In this document: one piece after another, positions 9,670-18,714 of the stretch
How positions within the stretch are numbered: position 1 is the first letter of the stretch
Layout of the letters: each line of letters begins with the position of its first letter
Position numbers and translations under genes: made by a program
The notes under the pieces: model-generated
Databases searched by the model: none
Told to the model about the DNA's origin: nothing
What the model saw: the letters and a program-made list of their open reading frames with translations, nothing else
Assembly (NCBI RefSeq): GCF_000814845.2
Contig: NZ_CP010431.2
Location: forward strand, 5,456,001 to 5,520,000
Source of the DNA: Pandoraea sputorum
GTDB taxonomy: Bacteria; Pseudomonadota; Gammaproteobacteria; Burkholderiales; Burkholderiaceae
DNA length: 64,000 nucleotides
Direction of reading: 5' to 3'

Positions 9670-9695
9670 GTGCCGCACACACCGGTGTGCGGCAC
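9670..9695 (-). terminator. Perfect hairpin downstream of the PanS-like gene
   Basis: GTGCCGCACAC and its complement form an 11-pair stem with a four-base loop, 10 bases past the stop codon at 9705. There is no proper U-run on either strand, so it may act as a weak terminator or mRNA 3'-end stabiliser. Confidence 0.4.
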
Positions 9696-9704
9696 GAAGA
9701 AAAC

Positions 9705-10658
9705 TCAGTGCGTCGGACGCGTTGCCGTCGCCTGGCTGTCGTTGACTGTGCCAGTCGGACGACCCCGCCAGTAACCTGCGAGCAGCGAACCCGAGAGGTT
9801 GTGCCAAACGGAGAAGAGTGCCCCCGGCAATGCCGCCAGGGGCGTGAAGTAGACCTTGCCGAGCGTGGCGGCCAGACCCGAGTTCTGCATACCGACTTCG
9901 ATGGCCAGGGTGCGGCAGATCGATTCGTCGAAGCCCAGCAGACGACCGCCCCAGTAACCGCCGAGCAGCCCCAGTCCGTTGTGCAGAATCACGCCCACCA
10001 TGACCAGCGGACCCACCGTGGCAATGTTGCCCTGATTCGCACCGACGACGGCGCCGATGATGAGCACGATCGCCACCATCGAGACCAGCGGGAGAATGCC
10101 TTCGATGGCACGTACCACGCGGCCGAAGAAGTGATTGATGAGCAGACCCGCGCCAATCGGCAGCGCCACGATCTGAAGAATCGACAACAACATACCCTCG
10201 ACGTCCACAGCAATCGAGGCATCGACGTACAAGCGCGTGAGCAGCGGCGTCGCGAACACGCCGACGAGGGTCGACATGGCACTGATGGTGACTGACAGCG
10301 CAACGTCGCCGCGGGCGAGATAGATCATGACATTGGATGCCGTGCCGCTCGCTACGCTGCCAACAAGCACCATGCCCGCCGTCAGATCGGGGGGCATGTG
10401 AAGCACGCGTGCAATGATCCAGGCGGCCAGCGGCATCACCAGATAGTGCAGCACCACACCCGCAACGATGGGGGCGGGACGGGTGAACACACGCTTGAAG
10501 TCGTCGAACGTCAGCGTGACGCCCATCGCAAACATCACCACGGTGAGCAATGCCGTGACATGCGGCGTGATGCCGGTGAAACTGCCCGGCGAGAAGAATG
10601 CAAAGACGGACAGCAGCAAGGCCCACAAGGGGAACAGCCGGGTGACACGGGCGATCAT
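9705..10658 (-). CDS. Bile acid:sodium symporter family transporter (PanS-like)
   Basis: A 317-residue inner-membrane protein with nine or ten hydrophobic helices. It belongs to the BASS family: [17 protein letters not shown] near residue 45, [19 protein letters not shown] near residue 100, and [14 protein letters not shown] near residue 255. The last two are the crossing-helix motifs of the sodium and substrate sites. This branch resembles PanS, which moves ketopantoate and pantothenate in enteric bacteria; that substrate is inferred. The AT-rich stretch at about 10675-10700 should carry its promoter. Confidence 0.82.
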   Translation of the reverse strand: MIARVTRLFPLWALLLSVFAFFSPGSFTGITPHVTALLTVVMFAMGVTLTFDDFKRVFTRPAPIVAGVVLHYLVMPLAAWIIARVLHMPPDLTAGMVLVGSVASGTASNVMIYLARGDVALSVTISAMSTLVGVFATPLLTRLYVDASIAVDVEGMLLSILQIVALPIGAGLLINHFFGRVVRAIEGILPLVSMVAIVLIIGAVVGANQGNIATVGPLVMVGVILHNGLGLLGGYWGGRLLGFDESICRTLAIEVGMQNSGLAATLGKVYFTPLAALPGALFSVWHNLSGSLLAGYWRGRPTGTVNDSQATATRPTH

Positions 10659-10892
10659 GAGAGTCTCGGGCGCAAAAAGTTAATATTTTACTTATTTTGC
10701 GCGGAGCACCTGTCGGGGCCGACCCTGAGACACCTGCCAGCACTGGCGAAGGCGCGTCTTTGCGCTCGTTCGCGTGCGTACCGGAGCATGTATTCCGAAG
10801 TTGCCGGGCGGCATCTCTCAGACCCATGCCGCAGCTCAAATTCACCCGAATGTTGAGCTGCGTGCACATCGTCGATGCCTCCGGCGAAGCGC

Positions 10893-12545
10893 TTAATCGC
10901 GCTTCGGCTTGCCCATCAGCAATGCGCCACCGGCACCGTCGCGGCGCGCCGGACGCGGACCACGCTGGCCGAAGTCGCCGCGCTCGCCGCCACCGCCGCC
11001 GTTCTGCGTGCGCGGTGCGTTCTGCCCCTGACGTGCGCTACCGGCACCCTGTGCGGCGCGCGCGGGTGCGCGCTGAGTGTCACCGGGGTTGCCCGGACGC
11101 TTCGGTGCCTGCTCGCGGCGTCCGGCGGACTGCGCGACGTTGATGCTGTTGCCAGCATTACCACCGTTCCCGCCATTGCCACCATTGCCGCCCTGACGGC
11201 CGCTGCGTTCGCCTTCGCGACGCGGCTTCGCTTCGCCACCCTGGCGCGCGCCACGGCCACCGTCACGAGATTCGCGAGGCGCACGTGCGCCTTGACGCGC
11301 GTCGTCGCCACCGCCGTTGCGACCGCCACGACCGCCGCCACCCCCTGCGCCACGACCGTTACCCTGCTGATTCTTGCGAATCGGCTGCGCCACGGCGTGC
11401 GGATCCGGCTCGAAGCCCGGAATGATTTCGCGCTCGATGGTTCGCTTGATGAGACGTTCGATTTGCTGGAGCAATTGATGCTCGTCCACGCACACGAGGG
11501 AAACGGCCTCACCGTTCGCGCCTGCACGGCCCGTACGGCCGATGCGGTGCACGTAGTCTTCCGCCACTTCCGGCAGATCGAAATTCACGACGTGCGGCAG
11601 TTGGTCGATGTCGATACCGCGCGCGGCGATATCGGTCGCGACCAGCACTTGCAGCGTGCCGCTCTTGAACTCGGCGAGCGCACGCGTGCGTGCACCCTGG
11701 CTCTTGTTGCCGTGAATGGCGAGTGCGGGAATGCCGCCCTTCGTCAGTTGCTCGGCCAGACGGTTCGCACCGTGCTTGGTGCGCGTGAAGACCAGCACTT
11801 GAAACCAGTTGTGCTCGCGCACGAGGTGTTCGAGCAGTTCGCGCTTGCGATCGCGGTCGACCGGATAGATCTTCTGGTCGACGGTCTCGGCCGTGGTGTT
11901 GCGACGCGCGACTTCGATCAGCGCGGGCGACTTGAGCAAGCCATCGGCCAACTGTTTGATTTCGTCGGAGAACGTTGCCGAGAAGAGCAGGTTCTGGCGT
12001 TGAGCGGGGAGCACGGCCAGCACACGACGGATATCGCGAATGAAGCCCATGTCGAGCATGCGATCCGCTTCGTCGAGCACGAGAATTTCGACGCCGGACA
12101 GATCGACCGTCTTCTGTTGCATGTGGTCGAGCAGACGGCCCGGCGTGGCAACGAGGATATCGACGCCGCGTGCGAGTTGCTTGACCTGCGGCACCATCGA
12201 CACGCCGCCAAACACGGTCATCGAGGTCAGGCGCAGATACTTACCGTATTGCGTGACGCTCTCTTCGACCTGAGCAGCCAGCTCGCGTGTGGGGGTCAGC
12301 ACAAGGGCGCGCACCTTACGCTTGCCGTTGGCGGCAGCCGGGTGCGAACGCGACGAGAGCATTTGCAGGATAGGCAGCGTGAAGCCTGCCGTCTTTCCGG
12401 TTCCGGTCTGCGCACCGGCGAGAAGATCGCCGCCTTGCAGAACGGCCGGAATCGCTTGCAGTTGAATCGGGGTCGGCTGCGTATAACCGAGATCGGCTAC
12501 CGCGCGCAAAATGTCGGCCGACAGGCCGAGCGTTTCAAAAGACAT
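10893..12545 (-). CDS. rhlE: DEAD-box ATP-dependent RNA helicase, RhlE-like
   Basis: A 550-residue helicase. The Q motif is at residues 4-29 ([14 protein letters not shown]), Walker A AQTGTGKT at 45-52, PTRELA at 85-90, TPGR at 134-137, DEAD at 158-161 and SAT at 189-191. The second RecA lobe ends with [12 protein letters not shown]. The last 160 or so residues are a disordered Arg/Gly/Asn tail with GGN and RGG-like repeats that probably binds RNA. It unwinds short RNA duplexes in ribosome assembly and mRNA turnover. The start at MSFETLGLS is set by homology; an upstream in-frame stretch of 74 codons looks noncoding. A hairpin lies in its leader. Confidence 0.93.
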   Translation of the reverse strand: MSFETLGLSADILRAVADLGYTQPTPIQLQAIPAVLQGGDLLAGAQTGTGKTAGFTLPILQMLSSRSHPAAANGKRKVRALVLTPTRELAAQVEESVTQYGKYLRLTSMTVFGGVSMVPQVKQLARGVDILVATPGRLLDHMQQKTVDLSGVEILVLDEADRMLDMGFIRDIRRVLAVLPAQRQNLLFSATFSDEIKQLADGLLKSPALIEVARRNTTAETVDQKIYPVDRDRKRELLEHLVREHNWFQVLVFTRTKHGANRLAEQLTKGGIPALAIHGNKSQGARTRALAEFKSGTLQVLVATDIAARGIDIDQLPHVVNFDLPEVAEDYVHRIGRTGRAGANGEAVSLVCVDEHQLLQQIERLIKRTIEREIIPGFEPDPHAVAQPIRKNQQGNGRGAGGGGGRGGRNGGGDDARQGARAPRESRDGGRGARQGGEAKPRREGERSGRQGGNGGNGGNGGNAGNSINVAQSAGRREQAPKRPGNPGDTQRAPARAAQGAGSARQGQNAPRTQNGGGGGERGDFGQRGPRPARRDGAGGALLMGKPKRD

Positions 12546-12872
12546 ATAAAGACCAATGCGCGGACTCCACGATGTGTGTCCCCGCGCGTATCGATGTTGT
12601 TTGTTCTTGATGGAATGCCCGCGTGGGCGTGCGACACGCGTCGCGCTCATCCGGGCGACGCGTCTGAAGACGCCAGCAAGACGACCCGCCGACGAATGAA
12701 ACGCTGCGGCTTGGCGGGGGAGACCGTCGCGGGTACGGCCGTGTCTTGAAAGCGCGTAGTTTACCATGCGCCCTTGCCCAAGTCAGTCGACATCGCGCCC
12801 GGACGAACCGCTACACTGACGACACCCCGTCTCTCATCCGTGCCCAGCGCCCGCTCATCCCGTGCCTATCTC
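12546..12872. other. Divergent intergenic region, rhlE / LysR gene
   Basis: These 327 bases contain the leaders of both genes. The only clear element is the inverted repeat at 12636-12663. No small gene is evident. Confidence 0.5.
12636..12663 (-). repeat. Inverted repeat in the rhlE leader
   Basis: ACGCGTCGC and GCGACGCGT pair perfectly across a 10-base loop, about 90 bases upstream of the rhlE start. It could be a leader hairpin or a DNA-binding dyad. It has no U-run. Confidence 0.4.
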
Positions 12873-13796
12873 ATGCGCTTTGACCTGACCGATCTGCGTC
12901 TTTGCCTGCTGGTGGCCGAAGCCGGCAGCATCACGGGCGGCGCCGAGCGTGCGCATCTGACACTCGCCTCCGCCAGCGCCCGCATTCGCGGCCTTGAAGA
13001 GACGCTGGGTATTGCGTTGTTCGTGCGCCATCCTCAAGGCGTCGTGCCCACCCCCGCCGGACGCGCCCTGCTCGCGCACGCCCGACGCGTGCTGCTGCAA
13101 ATCGAGCAGATGCGCGGCGAACTCGGCGAGTACGCCGCTGGCCTCAAGGGCAACGTGCGCGTCGCATCCAACACGGTCGCCATGTCCGAATTCCTGCCCG
13201 ATCTGCTGGGCACGTTCCTCACCGAGCATCCCAATGTGGAAATCGCGTTGCGCGAGCAGACGAGTCCCGCCGTCGTGCAGGCTGTACTCGAAGGTGCAGC
13301 GGACATCGGCGTAGTATCCGACTGGATCGAGCTGACGGGACTTGAGACGGTGCCGTTCCGGCAGGATCGTCTGGTGATCGTTACGCCGCCGGGACACGCG
13401 CTGGCGGCGCGCGAAGGCGTTGCGTTTGCCGACGTGCTCGACGCGGAGTTCATCGGCCTGCCCGCGCAGAGCGCGCTGGCCGAGCACATCGACGGTCACG
13501 CCAGACGCGCGGGACGCGCCGTGCACTACCGGCTGCGTCTGCGCGACTTCGACAGCCTTTGCCGCGCAGTGGCGACGGGTGCTGCGCTGGGCATCGTCCC
13601 TTTGAGCGCCGCCCATCGTTCGGCCACCGTACTGAACATCGGCATCGTGCCGCTGGTCGACCCGTGGGCGCTGCGCACGCTGGTGCTGTGCGTGCGCGAA
13701 CGCGACGCCCTGCCCGTCTACGCACGCCAATTGCTCGATCACCTGCAAGCGCCGCCCGTCGACATCACCCACACAAACAAAAACGGCACGACGTAA
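12873..13796 (+). CDS. LysR-family transcriptional regulator
   Basis: The 307-residue protein opens with the LysR winged helix-turn-helix (FDLTDLRLCLLVAEAGSITG, then LTLASASARIRGLEETLG), followed by a periplasmic-binding-protein-like effector domain from about residue 90. The closest transporter genes are uraA, convergent, and the PanS-like gene beyond rhlE; either could be a target. The start at MRFDLTDLRLC is chosen by family length. The stop codon lies inside the loop of the terminator at 13775-13808. Confidence 0.88.
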   Translation: MRFDLTDLRLCLLVAEAGSITGGAERAHLTLASASARIRGLEETLGIALFVRHPQGVVPTPAGRALLAHARRVLLQIEQMRGELGEYAAGLKGNVRVASNTVAMSEFLPDLLGTFLTEHPNVEIALREQTSPAVVQAVLEGAADIGVVSDWIELTGLETVPFRQDRLVIVTPPGHALAAREGVAFADVLDAEFIGLPAQSALAEHIDGHARRAGRAVHYRLRLRDFDSLCRAVATGAALGIVPLSAAHRSATVLNIGIVPLVDPWALRTLVLCVRERDALPVYARQLLDHLQAPPVDITHTNKNGTT

Positions 13797-13808
13797 TCGT
13801 CGTGCCGT
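13775..13808 (-). terminator. Rho-independent terminator for uraA
   Basis: An 11-pair perfect stem (ACGGCACGACG and its complement) with a TAAT loop. On the minus strand it is followed by TTTTTGTTTG, so it terminates the leftward permease gene. On the plus strand the trailing sequence is poor in T. Confidence 0.8.
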
Positions 13809-13850
13809 GTTGGTCTCACGCCCCGGTACTCGCAGGCATGGGGTGAAACG

Positions 13851-15158
13851 TTACATCGCCGCCGGGCGCGACGCGCCGCGTCCCCGCAGCAGTGCGTACA
13901 GAATGATCGCGCCGAACGTCGCGCAACCGATGCCGCCCAGCGAGAAGCTGCCGAACTTCAGCGTGAAGTCGCCCGCCCCCAGCACCAGCGTCACTGCCGC
14001 GACGATCAGGTTGCGGTTGTCCGAGAAGTCGACCTTGTTTTGCACCCAGATGCGCGCACCGGCCACCGTAATCAGACCGAACACCACAATCGACACGCCT
14101 CCGAGCACTGGTCCCGGAATCGTCTGGATGATCGCGCCGAACTTCGGCGAGAAGCCCAGCACCAGCGCCAGCACAGCCGCGACCGCGAACACCAGCGTCG
14201 AGTAAATCTTCGTCACTGCCATCACGCCGATGTTCTCGGCGTAGGTCGTCACGCCCGTGCCGCCGACGCTGCCCGACACGATGGTCGCCAGCCCGTCGCC
14301 AAGGAACGCGCGCCCCATGTAACGATCCAGGTTCTGTCCCGTCATGGCGCTCACGGCCTTGATGTGCCCCAGATTCTCAGCCACCAGAATGATGGCGATG
14401 GGCGCGAGCAGTACCATCGCTTCCGGCTTGAACACCGGTGCGGCAAAGTGCGGCAGACCGAACCACGCGGCATTGGCCACGATGGCGAAGTCGATCGGCT
14501 TGCCCAGTCCCATGCCGTTCGTCAGCACGGCGTAGAGCACGTAGGCGAGCAGCAGGCCGACCAGAATCAGCAGACGCTGGACCATGCCGCGCGCGAACAC
14601 GGCCACGAGGCCCACGCATAGCACCGTCGCCAGCGCCATCCAGGTGTCGAAGCTGGTGGCCGAGACGCCCTTGACCGCGACTGGGGCCAGATTCAGGCCG
14701 ATCACCGCGACGACCGCGCCCGTCACGACCGGGGGCATGAGCGCTTCGATCCAGCGCGTGCCGACGACCATCACGATCAGGCCGATGATGGCGTAAAGCA
14801 CCCCGCACGCGATGATCCCGCCGAGCGCGACGGGAATGTTCAGGTTCGGGCCGCTGCCCGCATAGCCCGTCACCGAAATGACCAGACCGATGAACGCGAA
14901 GCTGGAGCCGAGATAGCTCGGAACGCGTCCGCCGACGAGGACGAAGAACAGCAACGTGCCGATGCCCGACATGAAGATCGCGAGATTCGGATCGAAGCCC
15001 ATGAGCAACGGGGCCAGCACGGTCGAGCCGAACATGGCGACCACGTGCTGCACGCCCATCGCGATGGTCTGCGGCCACGGCAAACGCTCATCGGGGGCGA
15101 TCACGCGCCCCGAGGCGGTGTCCTGCGGTTGCCACTTCGGAAAGTAACCCTCGGCCAT
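13851..15158 (-). CDS. uraA: Uracil/xanthine permease, NCS2 family
   Basis: A 435-residue membrane protein with about 14 hydrophobic segments. NCS2 signatures are present: QHVVAMFGSTVLAPLLMGFD near residue 35, LVAENLGHIKAVSAMTGQ in helix 8, and GSVGGTGVTTYAENIGVMAVT, the substrate-site segment, in helix 10. The family imports uracil or other nucleobases with protons. The start at MAEGYFPKWQPQ has AGGAG upstream; in-frame sequence further up is noncoding. It is transcribed alone and converges with the LysR gene. Confidence 0.9.
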   Translation of the reverse strand: MAEGYFPKWQPQDTASGRVIAPDERLPWPQTIAMGVQHVVAMFGSTVLAPLLMGFDPNLAIFMSGIGTLLFFVLVGGRVPSYLGSSFAFIGLVISVTGYAGSGPNLNIPVALGGIIACGVLYAIIGLIVMVVGTRWIEALMPPVVTGAVVAVIGLNLAPVAVKGVSATSFDTWMALATVLCVGLVAVFARGMVQRLLILVGLLLAYVLYAVLTNGMGLGKPIDFAIVANAAWFGLPHFAAPVFKPEAMVLLAPIAIILVAENLGHIKAVSAMTGQNLDRYMGRAFLGDGLATIVSGSVGGTGVTTYAENIGVMAVTKIYSTLVFAVAAVLALVLGFSPKFGAIIQTIPGPVLGGVSIVVFGLITVAGARIWVQNKVDFSDNRNLIVAAVTLVLGAGDFTLKFGSFSLGGIGCATFGAIILYALLRGRGASRPAAM

Positions 15159-15418
15159 ATCGATCTTCTCCTGTCTGTCGTGCCGTATCGTGTGGTCCCT
15201 ACCGTATTCGTCGCACGCGAAACACGCTAAGTGCGTGACGCGATAGGGAAAAACTGGCCGCAGTGTACGGAGCGCCCGCACGGAAGGCAAGGCGAGAAAG
15301 CGCGGATACGTCGCGGTTACCCGATACGTTGGGACGGTACGACAGACGGCGGGAGACACCGGGCCTCACCCAGCCTTACCGGACGACACCGGGCGACACT
15401 GGACGGCACCGTCGTCCG

Positions 15419-17194
15419 TCAGCGCTTGGCGAGTCCCTGCAGGATCACGTCCGCCAGCGCGGTGTAGTTGCCGTCGAAATGGTGCCCGCCGGGCATCTTC
15501 ACGACCTGCACCCGTTTGGGGTCGAGGCCCGGACAGTTGCTGTCGTCCTCGTCCGCGCCGTAGATGCACATCGCCATGCCGTCGGGCAGACGCTCTACCT
15601 CGGGGCGGATCGGCAGCCCGTTCTGGCTCGACATCACCCAGTTGGTCATGCGGAACTCGAAATCGGCCTTCTGACCAAGCCCCATCAGCACGAGCAGACC
15701 CACGCGCTCACGTGCCAGTGGCGGCATCCGGTTGACCATGAACGGCAGCACGTCGGCCCCTTGCGAATAGCCGATCAGGATCGCGCGTTTCTTGTTCCAG
15801 CGGGTCTGATAGAAGCGCATGAGGCGGTCGATGTCGAGTGCGCCGGACGCGGGCGTGCGCGCCGACCAGAAGTACCGCAGCGAATCGACACCCACGACGG
15901 GAATGCCGTGCGCGGACAGTGCCCCGGCGACATCGCGATCAAGTCCAGCCCAACCGCCGTCGCCCGACATCAGGATGGCGAAGGTATCGGCCAGATTCGC
16001 AGCGGGCTTGCCCGTCGCTGGCACCTCGATCACGGGCAGATCGGCGACGGCCGCAGGCGGTCGCGCCGTGCCTGCCACGTGGTGCGCGTTCAGACGCCGG
16101 AACGCATTCTTGTACTGCGTCACCCAATCGGCCAGCACCGGCGTGGACGAAGCACCGGTCGACGAGGCGGACGTCGTACCGCTTGTATCCATCGCCCCCA
16201 GACTGCCCGCCAGCCCGCCCACGAGCCAGTTGGAATTCGGTGTGCGCGCAGCGAACTCCTGCGCGACGTGGTCCGAACAACGCGGCGCGCGTGCCGGGCT
16301 GGCAGGCCCGCCCGACGGGCCTCCCATCGCCAGCCACGGAGCACTCATCACCGGCGCGGGGAGCAGACGCATCGGCGCGCCGCCTGGCGTGTGGGTGATG
16401 CCGCGTCCGAAATGCACGCCTTCGCCCTGACACAGCGGACGCGACATCGGCAGCACCGGACAGAAGTCGACGGACAGCGCACCGGAGAACGTGTCGCTAC
16501 CGGCCTGCGCGAGCATGGCGTACGCGAACGTTCCGCCCACGCCGTCGCCCACGAGAATCGGCGGCGTGTAGCCCGGCAGTTTGACGGCGGCCTCGACCCA
16601 TCGGCCGAAGTTGTCGAGATCGCCCGCCGCGTAGACGCATGCGATGTCGTCCTTGGTGTAGTTCGCCATCAACCGCGCGGTGTCGATGCCCGCGACCAGC
16701 GCGCCGGTGTCGGCCAGTGCCCTGGCCATGCGCTCGGCGCGTGGCGTCCAGCCGTCGTCGTCGGAGAAGAACAGCACCGTCGCGTTGGGTTCGCCTTCCG
16801 GCCGGAAGATGGGGACGCTCTCGAAGCGGCCATGCGTCATGATCTCGGGGGCTGCGCCGCCCGTGCCCGCGCTACGAAAGGCCGCCGCACCCGCTGCCGC
16901 AGCCGCCGCCTGGGGCATGACCGGTGCGGGCACGCTCGACGCTGCGGCGCGCGACTGCGCCACCGGTCCGGCCTTCGGCGCGGGCTTGAGCACGTTCAAC
17001 GGATTGCCACCGTTGGCTACTGCTTCGGCAGTCTTCGACGTCTGCGCGATCGCGCAAGTGGCGGACACGCTGATCGCGACCGCCGCCGAATAGCACGCAG
17101 CCCGGATCGCCCGCGCGCGTCTGACGCCCGGTGTCACCGACGTCGCACGGTCGCCGTCGCTCTTGTCATCCATCGCCATCGCGCTTCCTGTCAT
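15419..17194 (-). CDS. acvB: AcvB/VirJ family alpha/beta hydrolase (putative lysyl-phosphatidylglycerol hydrolase)
   Basis: A 591-residue secreted protein. A long n-region and a hydrophobic core end at CAIAQ near residue 50, giving a probable signal peptide for periplasmic delivery. The C-terminal VirJ domain carries the nucleophile motif GYSQGAD with Ser477, an Asp around 548 (YGADEDD) and His571/572 (PGGHHFD), a plausible Ser-Asp-His triad. The N-terminal half is a second, degenerate VirJ-like unit, as in Agrobacterium AcvB. There the protein hydrolyses lysyl-phosphatidylglycerol made by the co-transcribed LpiA/MprF. Here the ATG overlaps the stop of the synthase gene (ATGA), so the two are translationally coupled. 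Confidence 0.85.
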   Translation of the reverse strand: MTGSAMAMDDKSDGDRATSVTPGVRRARAIRAACYSAAVAISVSATCAIAQTSKTAEAVANGGNPLNVLKPAPKAGPVAQSRAAASSVPAPVMPQAAAAAAGAAAFRSAGTGGAAPEIMTHGRFESVPIFRPEGEPNATVLFFSDDDGWTPRAERMARALADTGALVAGIDTARLMANYTKDDIACVYAAGDLDNFGRWVEAAVKLPGYTPPILVGDGVGGTFAYAMLAQAGSDTFSGALSVDFCPVLPMSRPLCQGEGVHFGRGITHTPGGAPMRLLPAPVMSAPWLAMGGPSGGPASPARAPRCSDHVAQEFAARTPNSNWLVGGLAGSLGAMDTSGTTSASSTGASSTPVLADWVTQYKNAFRRLNAHHVAGTARPPAAVADLPVIEVPATGKPAANLADTFAILMSGDGGWAGLDRDVAGALSAHGIPVVGVDSLRYFWSARTPASGALDIDRLMRFYQTRWNKKRAILIGYSQGADVLPFMVNRMPPLARERVGLLVLMGLGQKADFEFRMTNWVMSSQNGLPIRPEVERLPDGMAMCIYGADEDDSNCPGLDPKRVQVVKMPGGHHFDGNYTALADVILQGLAKR

Positions 17195-18714
17195 TTCGTA
17201 ATCATCCCTTTCCAGCCACCGCCCACGAGCGATGCGACGTCCGCCAGCGTCAACATCGGTGCAATGCCGCCCGGTGTCATCAGGTAGCGCGCCTCCCATT
17301 GCGGATCGAATTTGTCCTTGAAGCTGCGCAATCCCCGGAAGTTGTAGAACCGCGCGCCGTGCGCGAACATCATCCGCCCGAAGCGGTGCCAGCGCGGCGC
17401 AAGCTGATGCGTCTCCATGCCCGACATCGGCGCCATGCCCAGACCGAAGCGTTGATAGCCCTGCGCCTTGAAATGCAGCATCAGCTTCGCGAAGAGGAAG
17501 TCCATCGTGCCCGGGGGCGAATCGGGCACCTGACGCATCAGATCGATGCTCGCTTCGATGCGCTGCACGTCGGGACACATCAGCGTGGCGAACGCGACGA
17601 GCCGGTCTTCACGCCGCACGAGCGCCACCGGCTGACGCGCGACGTAAGCATCGTCGAACGCCCCCAGCGAGAAGCCCTTCTCGCGCGTGTGCTGACGCGC
17701 AAGCCACGCATCCGACACAAGCCGCATCTCCGCCAGATGGGGCGCGACGTTCTCCGGCGGCACGATCTCCAGCGTCAGTCCTTCGCGCTCACCGCGCGTC
17801 ACACCATGCCGCAGATTCGCACGACGCGCGCCTTGCAGACCGAACTCCGGCAGCGAGACGAACGCCTCCTCACCCAGTTTGTACGCACGCAGTCCTGCGT
17901 CGATGTAAAGCGGCAATGCCTGTGGACGCGTCTTGTAGAACGCCGCGCGACCGCCGTGCGCGTCAGCCAGTTCGATGAACCGCCAGATCAGCTCCGGCCA
18001 CTCCTTCTGATCGCCGACCGGATCCGAGAGCGACACCCACGAGCGACGATGCTTCGCGTACATGATGAACGCGTTACCCGACGGCGAGAACAGGAAGCTC
18101 TTGTCGCCCATGAGCGCGAGACACGCATCGGCGGCGGGTTGCTTGCGGATGACGGCCTTCGCGCGCGCCAGTTCGTCTTGCGTCGCAGGCACCATCGCGC
18201 CTGGCGATTGGCGCAGCAATTGCCATAGCGACAACCCGAGCCCGATCACGGCGACGACCATCAGCGCACGCATCGAGCGTGGCGCATCGCCGTCGAACGT
18301 GAATTGCCACCAGAGCTGATTGGCGTAGCCGACGCGCCGGTACGACATGAACATCAGCCACGTACACGCGCCCAGCACCGACAGCACGGCGATGATCCAG
18401 CCCGGTTCGAACGACTGCGTGAATAGCGACGAGCGCCGGTCGAACTGCTTGCGCGAGACGAGCAGCAAGGTGGCGAGTACGGCCAGCACGAAGAATTCCG
18501 ATAACGCGATGCCCTTCGGAATCGCCAGCACTGCCGCGATGACGGTGAGGCCCAGCGAACCCCACCACGCGGCGTCGAGCCGGTGCAGCAGACCGCGCGC
18601 AAGGAACAGCATCGACAGCCCCGCCACGCTGCCCAGCAGGTGCGACACCTCCACGAGGAACAATGGGACATGACGTCGCAGGAAGTCCTCGGCATCGCGC
18701 GTTGCAGGCGTCAC
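17191..18714 (-). CDS. mprF: Lysyl-phosphatidylglycerol synthase domain of MprF (separate reading frame)
   Basis: The 507-residue product starts at a GTG that overlaps the stop of the upstream flippase frame (GTGA). Five or six membrane segments (residues 15-190) are followed by the cytoplasmic GNAT-like aminoacyl transferase domain: FLFSPSGNAFIMYAKH, GRAAFYKTRPQALPLYIDAG, GTMDFLFAKLMLHFK and FYNFRGLRSFKDKFDP. It transfers lysine from lysyl-tRNA to phosphatidylglycerol. In most relatives this domain is fused to the flippase. Here one extra G in the four-G run at 18714-18717 would restore the fusion, so this is either a natural split, a frameshift or a sequence error. Confidence 0.82.
   Translation of the reverse strand: MTPATRDAEDFLRRHVPLFLVEVSHLLGSVAGLSMLFLARGLLHRLDAAWWGSLGLTVIAAVLAIPKGIALSEFFVLAVLATLLLVSRKQFDRRSSLFTQSFEPGWIIAVLSVLGACTWLMFMSYRRVGYANQLWWQFTFDGDAPRSMRALMVVAVIGLGLSLWQLLRQSPGAMVPATQDELARAKAVIRKQPAADACLALMGDKSFLFSPSGNAFIMYAKHRRSWVSLSDPVGDQKEWPELIWRFIELADAHGGRAAFYKTRPQALPLYIDAGLRAYKLGEEAFVSLPEFGLQGARRANLRHGVTRGEREGLTLEIVPPENVAPHLAEMRLVSDAWLARQHTREKGFSLGAFDDAYVARQPVALVRREDRLVAFATLMCPDVQRIEASIDLMRQVPDSPPGTMDFLFAKLMLHFKAQGYQRFGLGMAPMSGMETHQLAPRWHRFGRMMFAHGARFYNFRGLRSFKDKFDPQWEARYLMTPGGIAPMLTLADVASLVGGGWKGMITK

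Noticed and set aside
15350..15415. GACACCGGGC direct repeats between acvB and uraA
   Set aside because: Two copies in generally repetitive GC-rich sequence; no symmetry or spacing suggesting a binding site.
15263..17287. Long plus-strand frame opposite acvB
   Set aside because: Arg/His-rich shadow without motifs; acvB on the minus strand has a signal peptide and a catalytic motif.
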